Shown here one piece after another: positions 55,169 through 64,000 of a stretch of 64,000 bases of DNA; the first letter of the stretch is position 1; the number at the start of each line of letters is the position of its first letter. This DNA comes from Halopseudomonas salina (GTDB taxonomy: Bacteria; Pseudomonadota; Gammaproteobacteria; Pseudomonadales; Pseudomonadaceae): assembly GCF_008641105.1 (NCBI RefSeq), contig NZ_VTTI01000002.1, positions 377,553 through 441,552 on the forward strand, written 5' to 3'. Both the position numbers and the translations under genes were made by a program. The notes below the pieces were generated by a model. It had not been told where the DNA came from and made no database searches. It saw only the letters and a list, made by a program, of their open reading frames with translations.

Positions 55169-55509
55169 GATTGTTATCCTCTGCACGTTGCCTGGCTCCT
55201 CACGAGCCAAGTCTTGAAACGATACTAGTTACAGCAGAGGGTCCCCGGGTATGCCTCCTTGGCAGGGTGGGGTTCGTTATTTAGTACTACTAGCACCAAA
55301 ATGAGTTCAAGCGGATCAGCAACAGCCAACTCTGGGGCCAAAAACAATACGCATAAAAAAGCCCAGTCATTTCTGACTGGGCTTTTTCATCAATATCCAT
55401 CGGGACGGGCGTCGCAACGACGACTGAGCGTTACCACGCAGCGACAGAAGCTGGCCATGGTAGCCTGATTCTACTTCTGAACCCCGTCAGGTATGGAGCG
55501 ATTACCACT
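55169..55509. promoter_or_regulatory. exaC upstream region with a weak Erb-type dyad
   Basis: A gap of about 340 bases. TTATTTAGTACTACTAGC at 55277-55294 contains AGTACT preceded by TT, matching 9 of 12 arm positions of the shared dyad, about 109 bases before the exaC ATG. A terminator for yggL follows at 55357-55386. Nothing else was recognised. Confidence 0.5.
55357..55386. terminator. Bidirectional terminator between exaC and yggL
   Basis: GCCCAGTCA (55361-55369) pairs with TGACTGGGC (55374-55382) around TTTC. It is flanked by As on the left and Ts on the right, allowing termination on both strands. On the minus strand it serves yggL. Confidence 0.9.
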
Positions 55510-55854
55510 TCAGGCCGAAGCAGTAATTGCCGTGTCTGGATACCAGGCATCCACCAGCGGACTGACTTCCACTTTGCTCAGTTCGCTACGGCCTTTGAGC
55601 CAGCTCTCTACCGCTGCACGCTGTTCTTCGCTGACAGAGCCCCGCTCGGCCAGGCAGACCAGGCCGAAATCTTCACCGCCAACATAGTTCAGGCCGTTGG
55701 CTTCCAGAGCCTGCAGAATGAACTGATCGAGGAAGCTATCGATCTCTTCAACACCAAGGTCATCCTTCAGATCCAGGTTCAGCTCGAATCCCAGTTCCTG
55801 AAACTCATCAACACAGAGCTTTTTGCGCAAACGACGCGAACGGGTGGTAGCCAT
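55510..55854 (-). CDS. yggL: YggL family protein (DUF469), 50S-associated
   Basis: A small protein of 114 residues (MATTRSRRLRKKLCVDEFQE, then DSFLDQFILQALEANGLNYV and VESWLKGRSELSKVEVSPLVD). It matches the YggL family, reported to bind the 50S ribosomal subunit. ATG 55854 has AGAGGA 8 bases upstream; the frame stays open upstream but lacks another good site. It is monocistronic between two terminators. Confidence 0.9.
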   Translation of the reverse strand: MATTRSRRLRKKLCVDEFQELGFELNLDLKDDLGVEEIDSFLDQFILQALEANGLNYVGGEDFGLVCLAERGSVSEEQRAAVESWLKGRSELSKVEVSPLVDAWYPDTAITASA

Positions 55855-55970
55855 GGAAAATTCCTCTTTGGATGATTTAAGCAGGGAGAATAACAAGCTT
55901 GAAGGTCGGTCAGATTACAAGATACAGGGCAAACAGTTTGCCGGGAGTCGCCCTTCAGCTCCCAGAAATG

Positions 55971-55998
55971 AAAAAGCCCAATGCGTCAACATTGGGCT
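55971..55998 (-). terminator. Terminator of tRNA-Pro
   Basis: AGCCCAATG (55975-55983) pairs with CATTGGGCT (55990-55998) around CGTCAA. On the minus strand it is followed by TTTTTC. It starts 15 bases after the tRNA end. Confidence 0.9.
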
Positions 55999-56012
55999 AA
56001 ATCACTGAATAT

Positions 56013-56090
<78 letters not shown>

Positions 56091-56177
56091 CTGTGCTTCG
56101 ACTTTGTCTGTCGAAGCGGGTCGCATAATACATTAACTATCTGATACGAGAAAGTTTTTTTTCATTATGCGGGTAAA

Positions 56178-56537
56178 TCAATGGGTCCGCAGAACCTGCA
56201 GCACTTCTTCCAGTTCGGTGATGGTCTGGCGGATCAATTGCTTGTAATGGGTGACGTCTTCCTTTGCTTCATCACCGGACAGACGCTGACGGGCGCCGCC
56301 AATAGTGAAGCCCTGATCGTAAAGCAGTGCACGGATCTGACGGATCATAAGCACGTCCTGACGCTGGTAGTAGCGACGGTTGCCGCGGCGCTTGACCGGC
56401 GACAGTTGTGGGAATTCCTGCTCCCAGTAACGCAATACGTGCGGCTTGACCGCACACAGCTCACTCACTTCGCCGATGGTGAAGTAACGCTTGCCGGGTA
56501 TGACTGGTAGTTCGTCGTTATGGCTGGGTTCCAGCAT
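56178..56537 (-). CDS. MerR-family transcriptional regulator (ihfA-linked)
   Basis: A protein of 119 residues with an N-terminal MerR helix-turn-helix ([20 protein letters not shown], then [21 protein letters not shown]) and a helical tail ([16 protein letters not shown]). It lacks the metal-binding Cys loop of ZntR-type regulators. The ATG lies within the last 20 bases of ihfA. This ihfA-merR pair is conserved in pseudomonads; the target genes are not evident. Confidence 0.9.
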   Translation of the reverse strand: MLEPSHNDELPVIPGKRYFTIGEVSELCAVKPHVLRYWEQEFPQLSPVKRRGNRRYYQRQDVLMIRQIRALLYDQGFTIGGARQRLSGDEAKEDVTHYKQLIRQTITELEEVLQVLRTH

Positions 56538-56820
56538 ATGCTTCTACTCGTGCCTTGAGTTTCTGTCCGGGGCGAAAGGTGACCACACGCCGGGCGGTAA
56601 TAGGAATTTCTTCACCGGTCTTGGGGTTGCGGCCTGGCCGCTGGCGCTTGTCGCGCAGGTCAAAATTGCCGAATCCCGACAGTTTGACCTGCTCGTTGCT
56701 TTCCAGGGCGTTCCGAATCTCTTCGAAAAACAGTTCTACCAGTTCCTTGGCTTCACGCTTGTTGAAGCCAAGTTCCTCGTAGAGACGTTCCGCCATTTCT
56801 GCTTTTGTCAGAGCCCCCAT
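56518..56820 (-). CDS. ihfA: Integration host factor subunit alpha
   Basis: DNA-bending protein of 100 residues that forms a dimer with IhfB. It has [19 protein letters not shown], the conserved [10 protein letters not shown] and [19 protein letters not shown] arm with the intercalating Pro. It starts 3 bases after the pheT stop, the standard pheST-ihfA arrangement. Confidence 0.97.
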   Translation of the reverse strand: MGALTKAEMAERLYEELGFNKREAKELVELFFEEIRNALESNEQVKLSGFGNFDLRDKRQRPGRNPKTGEEIPITARRVVTFRPGQKLKARVEAYAGTQP

Positions 56821-56823
56821 AGG

Positions 56824-59205
56824 CTATTTCCTTAGTGTGGCATTGAACCTTTGCTCCAGAGACGTAAGCACTTTGTCCATGACAGCGTTCACCTCATCAT
56901 CAGTAAGAGTGCGTGACGAATGCTGTAACGTCAAGCCGATTGCCAGACTTTTTCTATGCGGATCAATACCTTTACCTTCATAGACGTCAAACAACCTGAG
57001 GTTCTTCAATGCTTCGCCCGCATTGCTTTGAATGTCGGCAAGCAGATCTGCGGCCACCATTGTCTTGTCGACGACCAGAGCGATGTCCCGACGAACTTCA
57101 GGGAAACGGGACAACTCAGCGAAACGCGGCAGGCGCCCCTTGATGATTTTGCCTAGAGCCAGTTCGAATACGAACACGGCACCTTGCAGATCCAGCTCGG
57201 TGGCCAGTTGTGGATGCAACGCACCCAGCCAGCCAACTGTGTGTCCGTCGCGGGTGATACGCGCGGTCTGACCCGGATGCAAAGCAGGGTGCTCTGCGGG
57301 CTCGAAGCGGTACTGATCACCCGCACCGCCCTGCCCCAGCAACGCCTCTACATCGCCCTTCACATCATGGAAGTCGAGCTTGTCGCTACTGTTGGCCCAG
57401 CCTTCGGGTGCACGGCTGCCCGTGGCGATACCGGACAGCATCGGTTCCTGCAGCAGTTGGCCATCGGCCTGGGGCACGAAGCGCAGACCGCTTTCGAACA
57501 GGCGGACGCGGCCCTGCTGACGGTTCTGGTTGTACTGCACGGCCTTGCTCAGACCTGGCCACAAGGACGTGCGCATAACAGCCATGTCGCTGGAGATCGG
57601 ATTAGCCAGGGCCAGGGGCTCGATCTGCGGGTCGAACAGTTTGTTCAGACCCGGCTCGACGAAGCTGTAGGTAATGGCTTCATGGTAACCGCGAGCAACC
57701 AGCAGGCGACGCAGTACCGGCAGCTCGCCACGGGTTTCCGGCTTGGCAGTCAGGGTCAGCGCTGCGGTGGGCGCACTGACGGGTAGACGGTTGTAGCCAT
57801 ACAGGCGGGCCAGCTCTTCGATCAGGTCGACCTCAATGCTGATGTCGAAGCGGTGGCTGGGTACATTGATCTGCCATTGCTCGGCGCCATCGGCGTTGAT
57901 CTGCAGTCCGAGGCCTGTGAGGTAGCCGGTAATATCGGCGTCGCTCATCTGCATGCCCAGCATTTGCGTGATGCGCTCGTTACGCAGGGTGATGTGCTTG
58001 AGCGTAGGCAACTGCGCCTGCTCAACCGCTTCAACGATCGGACCAGGCTCGCCACCAACGATTTCCAAAATCAGTGCGGTGGCGCGCTCGGCTGCTTCGC
58101 GCTGCAGCTGCCAGTCGACGCCACGCTCGAAACGGTGTGAAGAGTCGGTGTGCAAGCTGTAACCGCGGGCTTTGCCGGCGATCGCGATGGTGTCGAAGAA
58201 CGCGCTTTCCAGGAACAGATCGGTAGTCTTCTCGCTGACGCCGCTATGCTCGCCGCCCATGATGCCGGCCATGGCCAGCGGCCGTTCGTGGTCGGCAATC
58301 ACCAGGGTGTCGGCACGCAGGGTTATTTCCTGGCCATCAAGCAGTACCAGTTTCTCGCCCTCCTCGGCCATGCGCACACGAATACCGCCGCGGATCTCGG
58401 CCAGATCGAATGCGTGTAGCGGCTGACCCAGTTCGAGCATGACGTAGTTAGTGATATCGACCACTGCATCAATGCTGCGGATATCGCTGCGACGCAGGCG
58501 CTCGACCATCCACAGGGGCGTCGGGCGGGACAGGTCGACATTGCGAATCACGCGGCCGATATAGCGCGGACACGCCTGGGGCGCGAGCAGCTCGACCGCG
58601 CGCTGTTCGTCATTGATTGCGGGCACGGCTGGAACGGTCGGACGGCAGACCTGCTCGCCGTAGTTGGCTGCGACTTCACGGGCCAGGCCGGCGATCGACA
58701 GGCAGTCACCGCGGTTGGGAGTCAGGTCGACTTCGATAATAGCGTCGTTCAGACCCAGGTATTCGCGCAGATCCTGGCCTGCGGGTGCATCCGCGGGGAG
58801 TTCGTACAGGCCGTCGTGATCGTCGGACAACTGGAGCTCGGCAGCGGAGCACAGCATGCCCTGGGACTCGACGCCGCGCAGCTTGGCTTTCTTGATCTTG
58901 AAGTCTTCACCCAGTACCGCGCCAACAGTGGCGAAAGGTACCTTGATGCCGGCACGCGCATTAGGCGCGCCGCAAACAACCTGGTGCTGCTCACCGCCGG
59001 CGCTGACCTGGCAGACACGCAGCTTGTCGGCATCGGGGTGTTGTTCGGCGCTGATGATCTCGCCGACTACCACGCCACTGAAGGCCCCGGCGGCGGGCGT
59101 GACGCTATCGACTTCCAGACCGGTCATGGACAGGCGCGCTACCAGCTCATCGCTGGAGACCGGCGGATTCACCCAGGTGCGCAACCACTGTTCACTGAAT
59201 TTCAT
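56824..59205 (-). CDS. pheT: Phenylalanyl-tRNA synthetase beta subunit
   Basis: Beta chain (793 residues) of the heterotetrameric Phe-tRNA synthetase. An EMAP/OB tRNA-binding domain (about 40-150, VVGEIISAEQHPDADKLRVC) is followed by B3/B4 editing domains (RGDCLSIAGLAREVAANYG and SHRFERGVDW). The B5 and catalytic-like regions come next, and the C-terminal anticodon-binding FDX domain (RFPEVRRDIALVVD) ends the protein. Length is typical. It starts 40 bases after pheS. Confidence 0.97.
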   Translation of the reverse strand: MKFSEQWLRTWVNPPVSSDELVARLSMTGLEVDSVTPAAGAFSGVVVGEIISAEQHPDADKLRVCQVSAGGEQHQVVCGAPNARAGIKVPFATVGAVLGEDFKIKKAKLRGVESQGMLCSAAELQLSDDHDGLYELPADAPAGQDLREYLGLNDAIIEVDLTPNRGDCLSIAGLAREVAANYGEQVCRPTVPAVPAINDEQRAVELLAPQACPRYIGRVIRNVDLSRPTPLWMVERLRRSDIRSIDAVVDITNYVMLELGQPLHAFDLAEIRGGIRVRMAEEGEKLVLLDGQEITLRADTLVIADHERPLAMAGIMGGEHSGVSEKTTDLFLESAFFDTIAIAGKARGYSLHTDSSHRFERGVDWQLQREAAERATALILEIVGGEPGPIVEAVEQAQLPTLKHITLRNERITQMLGMQMSDADITGYLTGLGLQINADGAEQWQINVPSHRFDISIEVDLIEELARLYGYNRLPVSAPTAALTLTAKPETRGELPVLRRLLVARGYHEAITYSFVEPGLNKLFDPQIEPLALANPISSDMAVMRTSLWPGLSKAVQYNQNRQQGRVRLFESGLRFVPQADGQLLQEPMLSGIATGSRAPEGWANSSDKLDFHDVKGDVEALLGQGGAGDQYRFEPAEHPALHPGQTARITRDGHTVGWLGALHPQLATELDLQGAVFVFELALGKIIKGRLPRFAELSRFPEVRRDIALVVDKTMVAADLLADIQSNAGEALKNLRLFDVYEGKGIDPHRKSLAIGLTLQHSSRTLTDDEVNAVMDKVLTSLEQRFNATLRK

Positions 59206-59245
59206 TGTTGGTTCCTGCTTTCAAAGGGATTGGCGGGTGCGTCGC

Positions 59246-60250
<1,005 letters not shown>

Positions 60251-60263
60251 TTACAGACTCCAG

Positions 60264-60304
60264 AAACAAAAATAGGGGAAGAGCGATGAGGCTCTTCCCC
60301 TATT
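60264..60304 (-). terminator. Attenuator/terminator hairpin directly before pheS
   Basis: AATAGGGGAAGAGC (60271-60284) and its exact complement (60291-60304) form a 14-bp stem with a 6-base loop, followed on the minus strand by TTTTTGTTT. A second hairpin, ACCGGAGCC-A-GGCTCCGGT, lies upstream at 60318-60336. The pair separates rplT from pheST. Confidence 0.85.
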
Positions 60305-60354
60305 AATGACGTTGCCAACCGGAGCCAGGCTCCGGTGATTGTCGTAACGAGGGC

Positions 60355-60711
60355 TTAAGCCAAGCTAGCCTTTGCTTTTTCGACAATCGCGGTAAACGCC
60401 GCTTTTTCGTTCACAGCCAGATCGGCCAGAACCTTGCGGTCGATTTCGATGGACGCTTTCTTCAAGCCAGCGATCAAACGGCTGTACGACATACCGTTCA
60501 TACGCGCACCAGCATTGATACGGGCAATCCACAGAGCACGGAACTGACGCTTGCGCTGCTTGCGGTCACGGTAAGCATACTGACCTGCCTTGATGACCGC
60601 CTGCTTGGCAACACGGAATACGCGTGAGCGTGCACCGTAGTAGCCTTTGGCGAGTTTCAGAATTTTCTTGTGACGCTTACGCGCCATTACACCACGCTTA
60701 ACACGAGCCAT
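60355..60711 (-). CDS. rplT: 50S ribosomal protein L20
   Basis: Ribosomal protein of 118 residues ([20 protein letters not shown], then [20 protein letters not shown]) of normal length. It binds 23S rRNA and, in E. coli, represses its own operon. It follows rpmI by 22 bases. Confidence 0.98.
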   Translation of the reverse strand: MARVKRGVMARKRHKKILKLAKGYYGARSRVFRVAKQAVIKAGQYAYRDRKQRKRQFRALWIARINAGARMNGMSYSRLIAGLKKASIEIDRKVLADLAVNEKAAFTAIVEKAKASLA

Positions 60712-60733
60712 TCTTTATATCCTCAACCTTGAC

Positions 60734-60934
60734 TTAACGGAGACGCAACATGCGCTCGACTTTTTGCACATCAGCAGGGTGCAACTCGGAAGTACCCCGA
60801 AGTTGACGCTTACGCTTAGTGCTCATCTTGGTCAGGATGTGGCTCTTGAAAGCATGCTTGTGCTTGAGACCGTTGCCGGTCGCCTTGAAGCGCTTTGCAG
60901 CACCCCTTTTGGTCTTCATCTTTACTTTAGCCAT
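60734..60934 (-). CDS. rpmI: 50S ribosomal protein L35
   Basis: A basic protein of 66 residues ([20 protein letters not shown]). ATG 60934 has GGAG about 10 bases upstream; an in-frame TTG two codons before it is not needed. It sits between infC and rplT as in other gammaproteobacteria. Confidence 0.97.
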   Translation of the reverse strand: MAKVKMKTKRGAAKRFKATGNGLKHKHAFKSHILTKMSTKRKRQLRGTSELHPADVQKVERMLRLR

Positions 60935-60995
60935 GTTCAATTTCTCCGCATAGAGCGTTAATAGATAACCGCAAGGCCTGGCGATGCCCTGGAGG

Positions 60996-61541
60996 TTACT
61001 TTTTCTTCTTGGGTGCGATGACCATCATCAGCTGACGACCTTCCATTTTCGGATGCTGTTCGACGGTGCCGTATTCCAGCAGGTCTTGTTCGACCCGCTT
61101 CAACAACTCCATCCCCAGCTCCTGGTGGGCCATTTCGCGGCCGCGGAATCGCAATGAAACCTTGGCTTTATCCCCATCACTCAGGAAGCGTATAAGGTTA
61201 CGTAGCTTGACCTTATAGTCCCCGTCTTCCGTCCCTGGTCGAAACTTTATTTCTTTGATCTGAATCTGTTTCTGATTCTTGCGCGCGACGGCCTGCTGTT
61301 TCTTCTTTTCGAAGACGTGCTTGCCGTAGTCCATGACTCGGCAAACCGGCGGCTCTGCATCAGGAGAGATCTCAACCAGGTCCATCTTGGCCTCTTCTGC
61401 TGCGGCCATGGCTTCCTGAATGGACACGATACCGATTTGTTCACCTTCGGCACCGATCAGGCGGACTTCGCGCGCCGTGATGTTCTCGTTGATCGGCGGG
61501 CGTTGTGCGGCTCTTTTGTCTTGTCTCATCTCGCGTTTAAT
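60996..61541 (-). CDS. infC: Translation initiation factor IF-3, AUU start
   Basis: IF-3 blocks premature subunit joining and checks start codons. The reading from ATG 61529 ([12 protein letters not shown]) lacks a ribosome site. Four codons upstream, ATT 61541 has GGAG 8 bases before it and adds the IKRE stretch, as in Pseudomonas IF-3 and E. coli, where AUU allows autogenous control. The N-domain ([14 protein letters not shown]) and C-domain ([39 protein letters not shown]) are complete at 181 residues. The thrS stop lies 2 bases upstream. Confidence 0.95.
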   Translation of the reverse strand: MKREMRQDKRAAQRPPINENITAREVRLIGAEGEQIGIVSIQEAMAAAEEAKMDLVEISPDAEPPVCRVMDYGKHVFEKKKQQAVARKNQKQIQIKEIKFRPGTEDGDYKVKLRNLIRFLSDGDKAKVSLRFRGREMAHQELGMELLKRVEQDLLEYGTVEQHPKMEGRQLMMVIAPKKKK

Positions 61542-61543
61542 CT

Positions 61544-63469
61544 TTATAGCTCCGAATTCTGGCGGCCTCGTTGTGCAACGTCACGGGCGAGGTATTCGGA
61601 GAACTCGGTAACAGTCATGGAACCCAGATCTTTACCCTCCCGTGTGCGCACGGCCACAGTGTGCGATTCGACTTCCCTATCTCCAATTACCAGGAGGTAA
61701 GGTGTCTTGTGCAAAGTATGCTCGCGAATCTTAAAGCCAATTTTCTCGTTTCTCAAGTCCGCAGTGGCCCGATAGCCCATTTCATTGAGACTTTTCTCCA
61801 CTTCGGAGCAAAAATCGGCCTGATTGTCGGTGATATTGAGAATGGCGGCCTGCGTTGGAGCAAGCCAGGCAGGAAAATCGCCAGCGTAATGTTCGATCAG
61901 AATACCGATGAATCGTTCAAAGGAACCCAGGATCGCGCGGTGCAACATGACCGGAGTCTTGCGTGCGCCGTCTTCGGCTACATACTGGGCGCCGAGGCGA
62001 CCTGGCAGCATGAAGTCCAGCTGCAGAGTTCCGCACTGCCAAACGCGGCCAATGCAGTCCTTTAAAGAAAATTCGATCTTCGGACCGTAGAACGCACCCT
62101 CGCCCGGCTGCAGATCCCATTTCAGTCCGGCCTTGTTCAGGGCAGATTCGAGACCCTTTTCAGCCTGATCCCAGAGCGCGTCGTCACCAACCCGGCTTTC
62201 CGGACGGGTCGACAGCTTGAGCTCGACGTCGTCGAAGCCGAAGTCCTTGTAGACCTGCAAGGTCAGCGCTATGAAGTCGGACGCTTCGGCCTCGACCTGC
62301 TCATCGGTGCAGAAGATGTGCGCATCGTCCTGGGTAAAGCCGCGCACGCGCATCAGGCCATGCAGGGAGCCGGAGGGCTCGTTGCGGTGGCAGGAGCCGA
62401 ACTCGGCCAGACGCAGCGGCAGCTCGCGGTAGCTCTTCAGGCCCTGATTGAACACCTGTACGTGGCACGGACAGTTCATCGGCTTGATGGCGTAGTCGCG
62501 GCTTTCCGACTCGGTGGTGAACATGGCGTGGGAATAATGCTCCCAGTGGCCTGAGCGCTCCCAGAGCACCCGATCAACGACCTGAGGGGTCTTGATCTCT
62601 TTGTAGTTGGCACCGCGCTGGATCTGGCGCATGTACTGCTCGAGCACCTGATAGATGGTCCAGCCATCCGGATGCCAGAACACCATGCCCGGGGCTTCTT
62701 CCTGAGTATGGAACAGGCCCAGGCGCTTGCCGATCTTGCGGTGATCACGTTTCTCGGCTTCTTCCATACGCTGGATGTAGGCAGCCAACTGCTTCTTGTC
62801 GGCCCATGCGGTGCCGTAGATGCGCTGCAGCTGCTCGTTCTTGGCATCGCCACGCCAGTAGGCGCCGGAGATGCGGGTCAGCTGGAAGGCCTTGAGAAAG
62901 CGGGTGTTGGGCACGTGCGGACCGCGGCACATGTCGACGTATTCTTCGTGGTAGTACAGGCCCATGCTCTGCTCGTCGGGCATGTCTTCGACCAGACGCA
63001 GCTTGTATTCCTCACCACGGGACTCGAACACCTCGATGACCTGGTCACGCGGGGTGACCTTCTTGATCACGTCGTAATCGGTGGCGATCAGCTCACGCAT
63101 GCGCGCTTCGATGGCGGCCATGTCTTCGGGGGTGAAGGAGCGCTCGTAGGCGATGTCGTAATAGAAACCGTCATCGATTACCGGGCCAATCACCATCTTG
63201 GCGGTCGGGTACAGCTGCTTTACAGTATGACCAATCAGGTGAGCGCAGGAGTGGCGGATGATCTCCAGCCCCTCTTCGTCCTTCGGCGTGATGATCTGCA
63301 GGGTCGCATCGGTGTCGATGGTGTCGCAGGCGTCTACCTGCTTACCGTTGACCTTACCGGCCAGAGTGGCTTTAGCCAGGCCTGCGCCAATGGATTGCGC
63401 GACCTCGAGTACGGTAACGGGGTGATCGAACGATTTCTGACTGCCGTCGGGGAGAGTAATAGTGGGCAT
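61544..63469 (-). CDS. thrS: Threonyl-tRNA synthetase
   Basis: Class II synthetase (641 residues). ATG 63469 has AAGGAG 7 bases upstream, and a longer reading is not supported. Domains are TGS (about 1-60, [17 protein letters not shown]), the editing domain with [16 protein letters not shown] (zinc/His sites), and the catalytic core with [10 protein letters not shown] (Cys zinc ligand), [20 protein letters not shown] and [14 protein letters not shown]. The anticodon-binding domain ends the protein. It opens the thrS-infC-rpmI-rplT-pheST-ihfA block. Confidence 0.97.
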   Translation of the reverse strand: MPTITLPDGSQKSFDHPVTVLEVAQSIGAGLAKATLAGKVNGKQVDACDTIDTDATLQIITPKDEEGLEIIRHSCAHLIGHTVKQLYPTAKMVIGPVIDDGFYYDIAYERSFTPEDMAAIEARMRELIATDYDVIKKVTPRDQVIEVFESRGEEYKLRLVEDMPDEQSMGLYYHEEYVDMCRGPHVPNTRFLKAFQLTRISGAYWRGDAKNEQLQRIYGTAWADKKQLAAYIQRMEEAEKRDHRKIGKRLGLFHTQEEAPGMVFWHPDGWTIYQVLEQYMRQIQRGANYKEIKTPQVVDRVLWERSGHWEHYSHAMFTTESESRDYAIKPMNCPCHVQVFNQGLKSYRELPLRLAEFGSCHRNEPSGSLHGLMRVRGFTQDDAHIFCTDEQVEAEASDFIALTLQVYKDFGFDDVELKLSTRPESRVGDDALWDQAEKGLESALNKAGLKWDLQPGEGAFYGPKIEFSLKDCIGRVWQCGTLQLDFMLPGRLGAQYVAEDGARKTPVMLHRAILGSFERFIGILIEHYAGDFPAWLAPTQAAILNITDNQADFCSEVEKSLNEMGYRATADLRNEKIGFKIREHTLHKTPYLLVIGDREVESHTVAVRTREGKDLGSMTVTEFSEYLARDVAQRGRQNSEL

Positions 63470-63616
63470 GTGCCGCTCCTTCTCAGTGGTGACCCCTACG
63501 CAAGGCCACATGATGGAAAAGTCCGTCCGGAATGCCTGATGCTGCAGTTCAGACCAGCTAACGATCGCCGGCGCCCACACGGGCTACTGCACAGGCGCCC
63601 CGAAGGGCGCTGAAAC

Positions 63617-63645
63617 AAAAAACCCGGCCACAGGGGCCGGGCTTT
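63617..63645 (-). terminator. Terminator after tRNA-Val
   Basis: CCCGGCC (63623-63629) pairs with GGCCGGG (63635-63641). On the minus strand six Ts follow the stem. It starts 6 bases after the tRNA end. Confidence 0.88.
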
Positions 63646-63650
63646 TAATT

Positions 63651-63727
63651 TGGTAGGCACGAGCGGATTCGAACCGCTGACCCCCACCATGTCAAGGTGG
63701 TGCTCTAACCAACTGAGCTACGTGCCT
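63651..63727 (-). tRNA. tRNA-Val (anticodon GAC)
   Basis: A 77-base cloverleaf on the minus strand. The acceptor AGGCACG pairs with CGTGCCT, the anticodon stem CCACC/GGTGG holds TTGACAT (anticodon GAC), the T-arm is GGTTCGAATC with flanking pairs, and CCA is encoded. Confidence 0.96.
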
Positions 63728-63864
63728 GCAATGGCCGCGAACTTTACGCAGCACGCCGAACCTTGTCAAGCGGTAAGTTACTGAATATCTGCAAGTTACC
63801 TGAAGGGCGCGGTGCGCGGCTCAGGGCCGGCGGAACGTTTCTGGAGCGGAAGGTCAAAATGGTT

Positions 63865-63880
63865 TCCCGCGTGCGCGGGA
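63865..63880. repeat. Short GC-rich palindrome resembling intergenic REP-type repeats
   Basis: TCCCGC-GTGC-GCGGGA followed by ATGACGG resembles the common intergenic element with TCATTCCCGCG. It lies in a gene-free stretch after tRNA-Val. Confidence 0.45.
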
Positions 63881-63930
63881 ATGACGGGGTATTGGGGCGG
63901 GCAGCGGGAGTCTGTCTGATAAATGTTGAG

Positions 63931-63985
63931 CCGGTCACATAGGTAACACCACAAACCGGCCACATAGGTAACACCTATGTTGGCC
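63931..63985. repeat. Direct repeat CCGG(T/C)CACATAGGTAACACC plus an inverted partial copy
   Basis: Copies at 63931-63950 and 63956-63975 are identical at 19 of 20 positions, with a period of 25 bases. The second copy runs into ACCTATGTTGGCC (to 63985), which is its inverse with one extra base. Such arrays are found at the ends of some insertion sequences, but no transposase is visible before the window ends. Confidence 0.65.
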
Positions 63986-64000
63986 GTATTACTCGTCCCC

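Noticed and set aside
62672..63613. Plus-strand frame of 313 codons opposite thrS
   Set aside because: Antisense shadow; thrS is complete and conserved.

Overview
The window looks like a chromosomal segment of a Pseudomonas-lineage gammaproteobacterium, possibly Halopseudomonas or a related marine group. The evidence is gene content and order: a complete exa/erc/pqq alcohol-oxidation regulon as in P. aeruginosa and P. putida, the thrS-infC-rpmI-rplT-pheS-pheT-ihfA-merR block, an AUU-started infC, and Pseudomonas-like protein sequences. The genus assignment is inference, made without a database search.

Layout. 1-7.9 kb: a type I restriction-modification operon on the minus strand (hsdR, fic, hsdM, hsdS) with two tandem palindromes upstream of fic. 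8.1-8.9 kb: an antitoxin gene followed by a decapitated toxin gene. 9-10.9 kb: two cation-diffusion transporters behind a MerR-type promoter. 10.9-12.1 kb: a YgjP-like metalloprotease, a PH-domain membrane protein and a short-chain dehydrogenase remnant. 12.2-20.4 kb: a secreted amidohydrolase, then two lipoprotein sulfatases with dockerin-like tails, then an octaheme cytochrome with HEAT and TPR repeats that overlaps the second sulfatase by 4 bases. 20.5-21.5 kb: an exported alpha/beta hydrolase.

21.7-55.2 kb is a continuous PQQ-dependent alcohol oxidation region. It holds two quinoprotein alcohol dehydrogenases. One (21.7 kb) has the Asp-Tyr-Asp signature of lanthanide enzymes (PedH type) and the other (25.5 kb) the Asp-Phe-Ser signature of calcium enzymes (ExaA/PedE type). 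Around them lie cytochrome c550 (exaB), a solute-binding protein, a pentapeptide-repeat protein, the EraS/EraR two-component pair, a four-gene ABC/beta-propeller operon, the ErbR regulator, the hybrid kinases ErcS' and ErcS, a FIST sensor protein, a porin, the protease PqqF, ErcA, a NosR-like flavo/iron-sulfur membrane protein, pqqABCDE, pqqH and the aldehyde dehydrogenase exaC. PQQ made by PqqA-F/H is the cofactor of the periplasmic dehydrogenases. Electrons pass to cytochrome c550, and ExaC oxidises the aldehyde in the cytoplasm. A dyad related to AGTACY-TT-RGTACT recurs upstream of six of these transcription units and is the best candidate for a shared regulator box.

55.5-64 kb is housekeeping: yggL, tRNA-Pro(GGG), a MerR-like gene, ihfA, pheT, pheS, rplT, rpmI, infC, thrS and tRNA-Val(GAC). 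The last 200 bases carry short repeats that may mark a mobile-element end or intergenic repeat.
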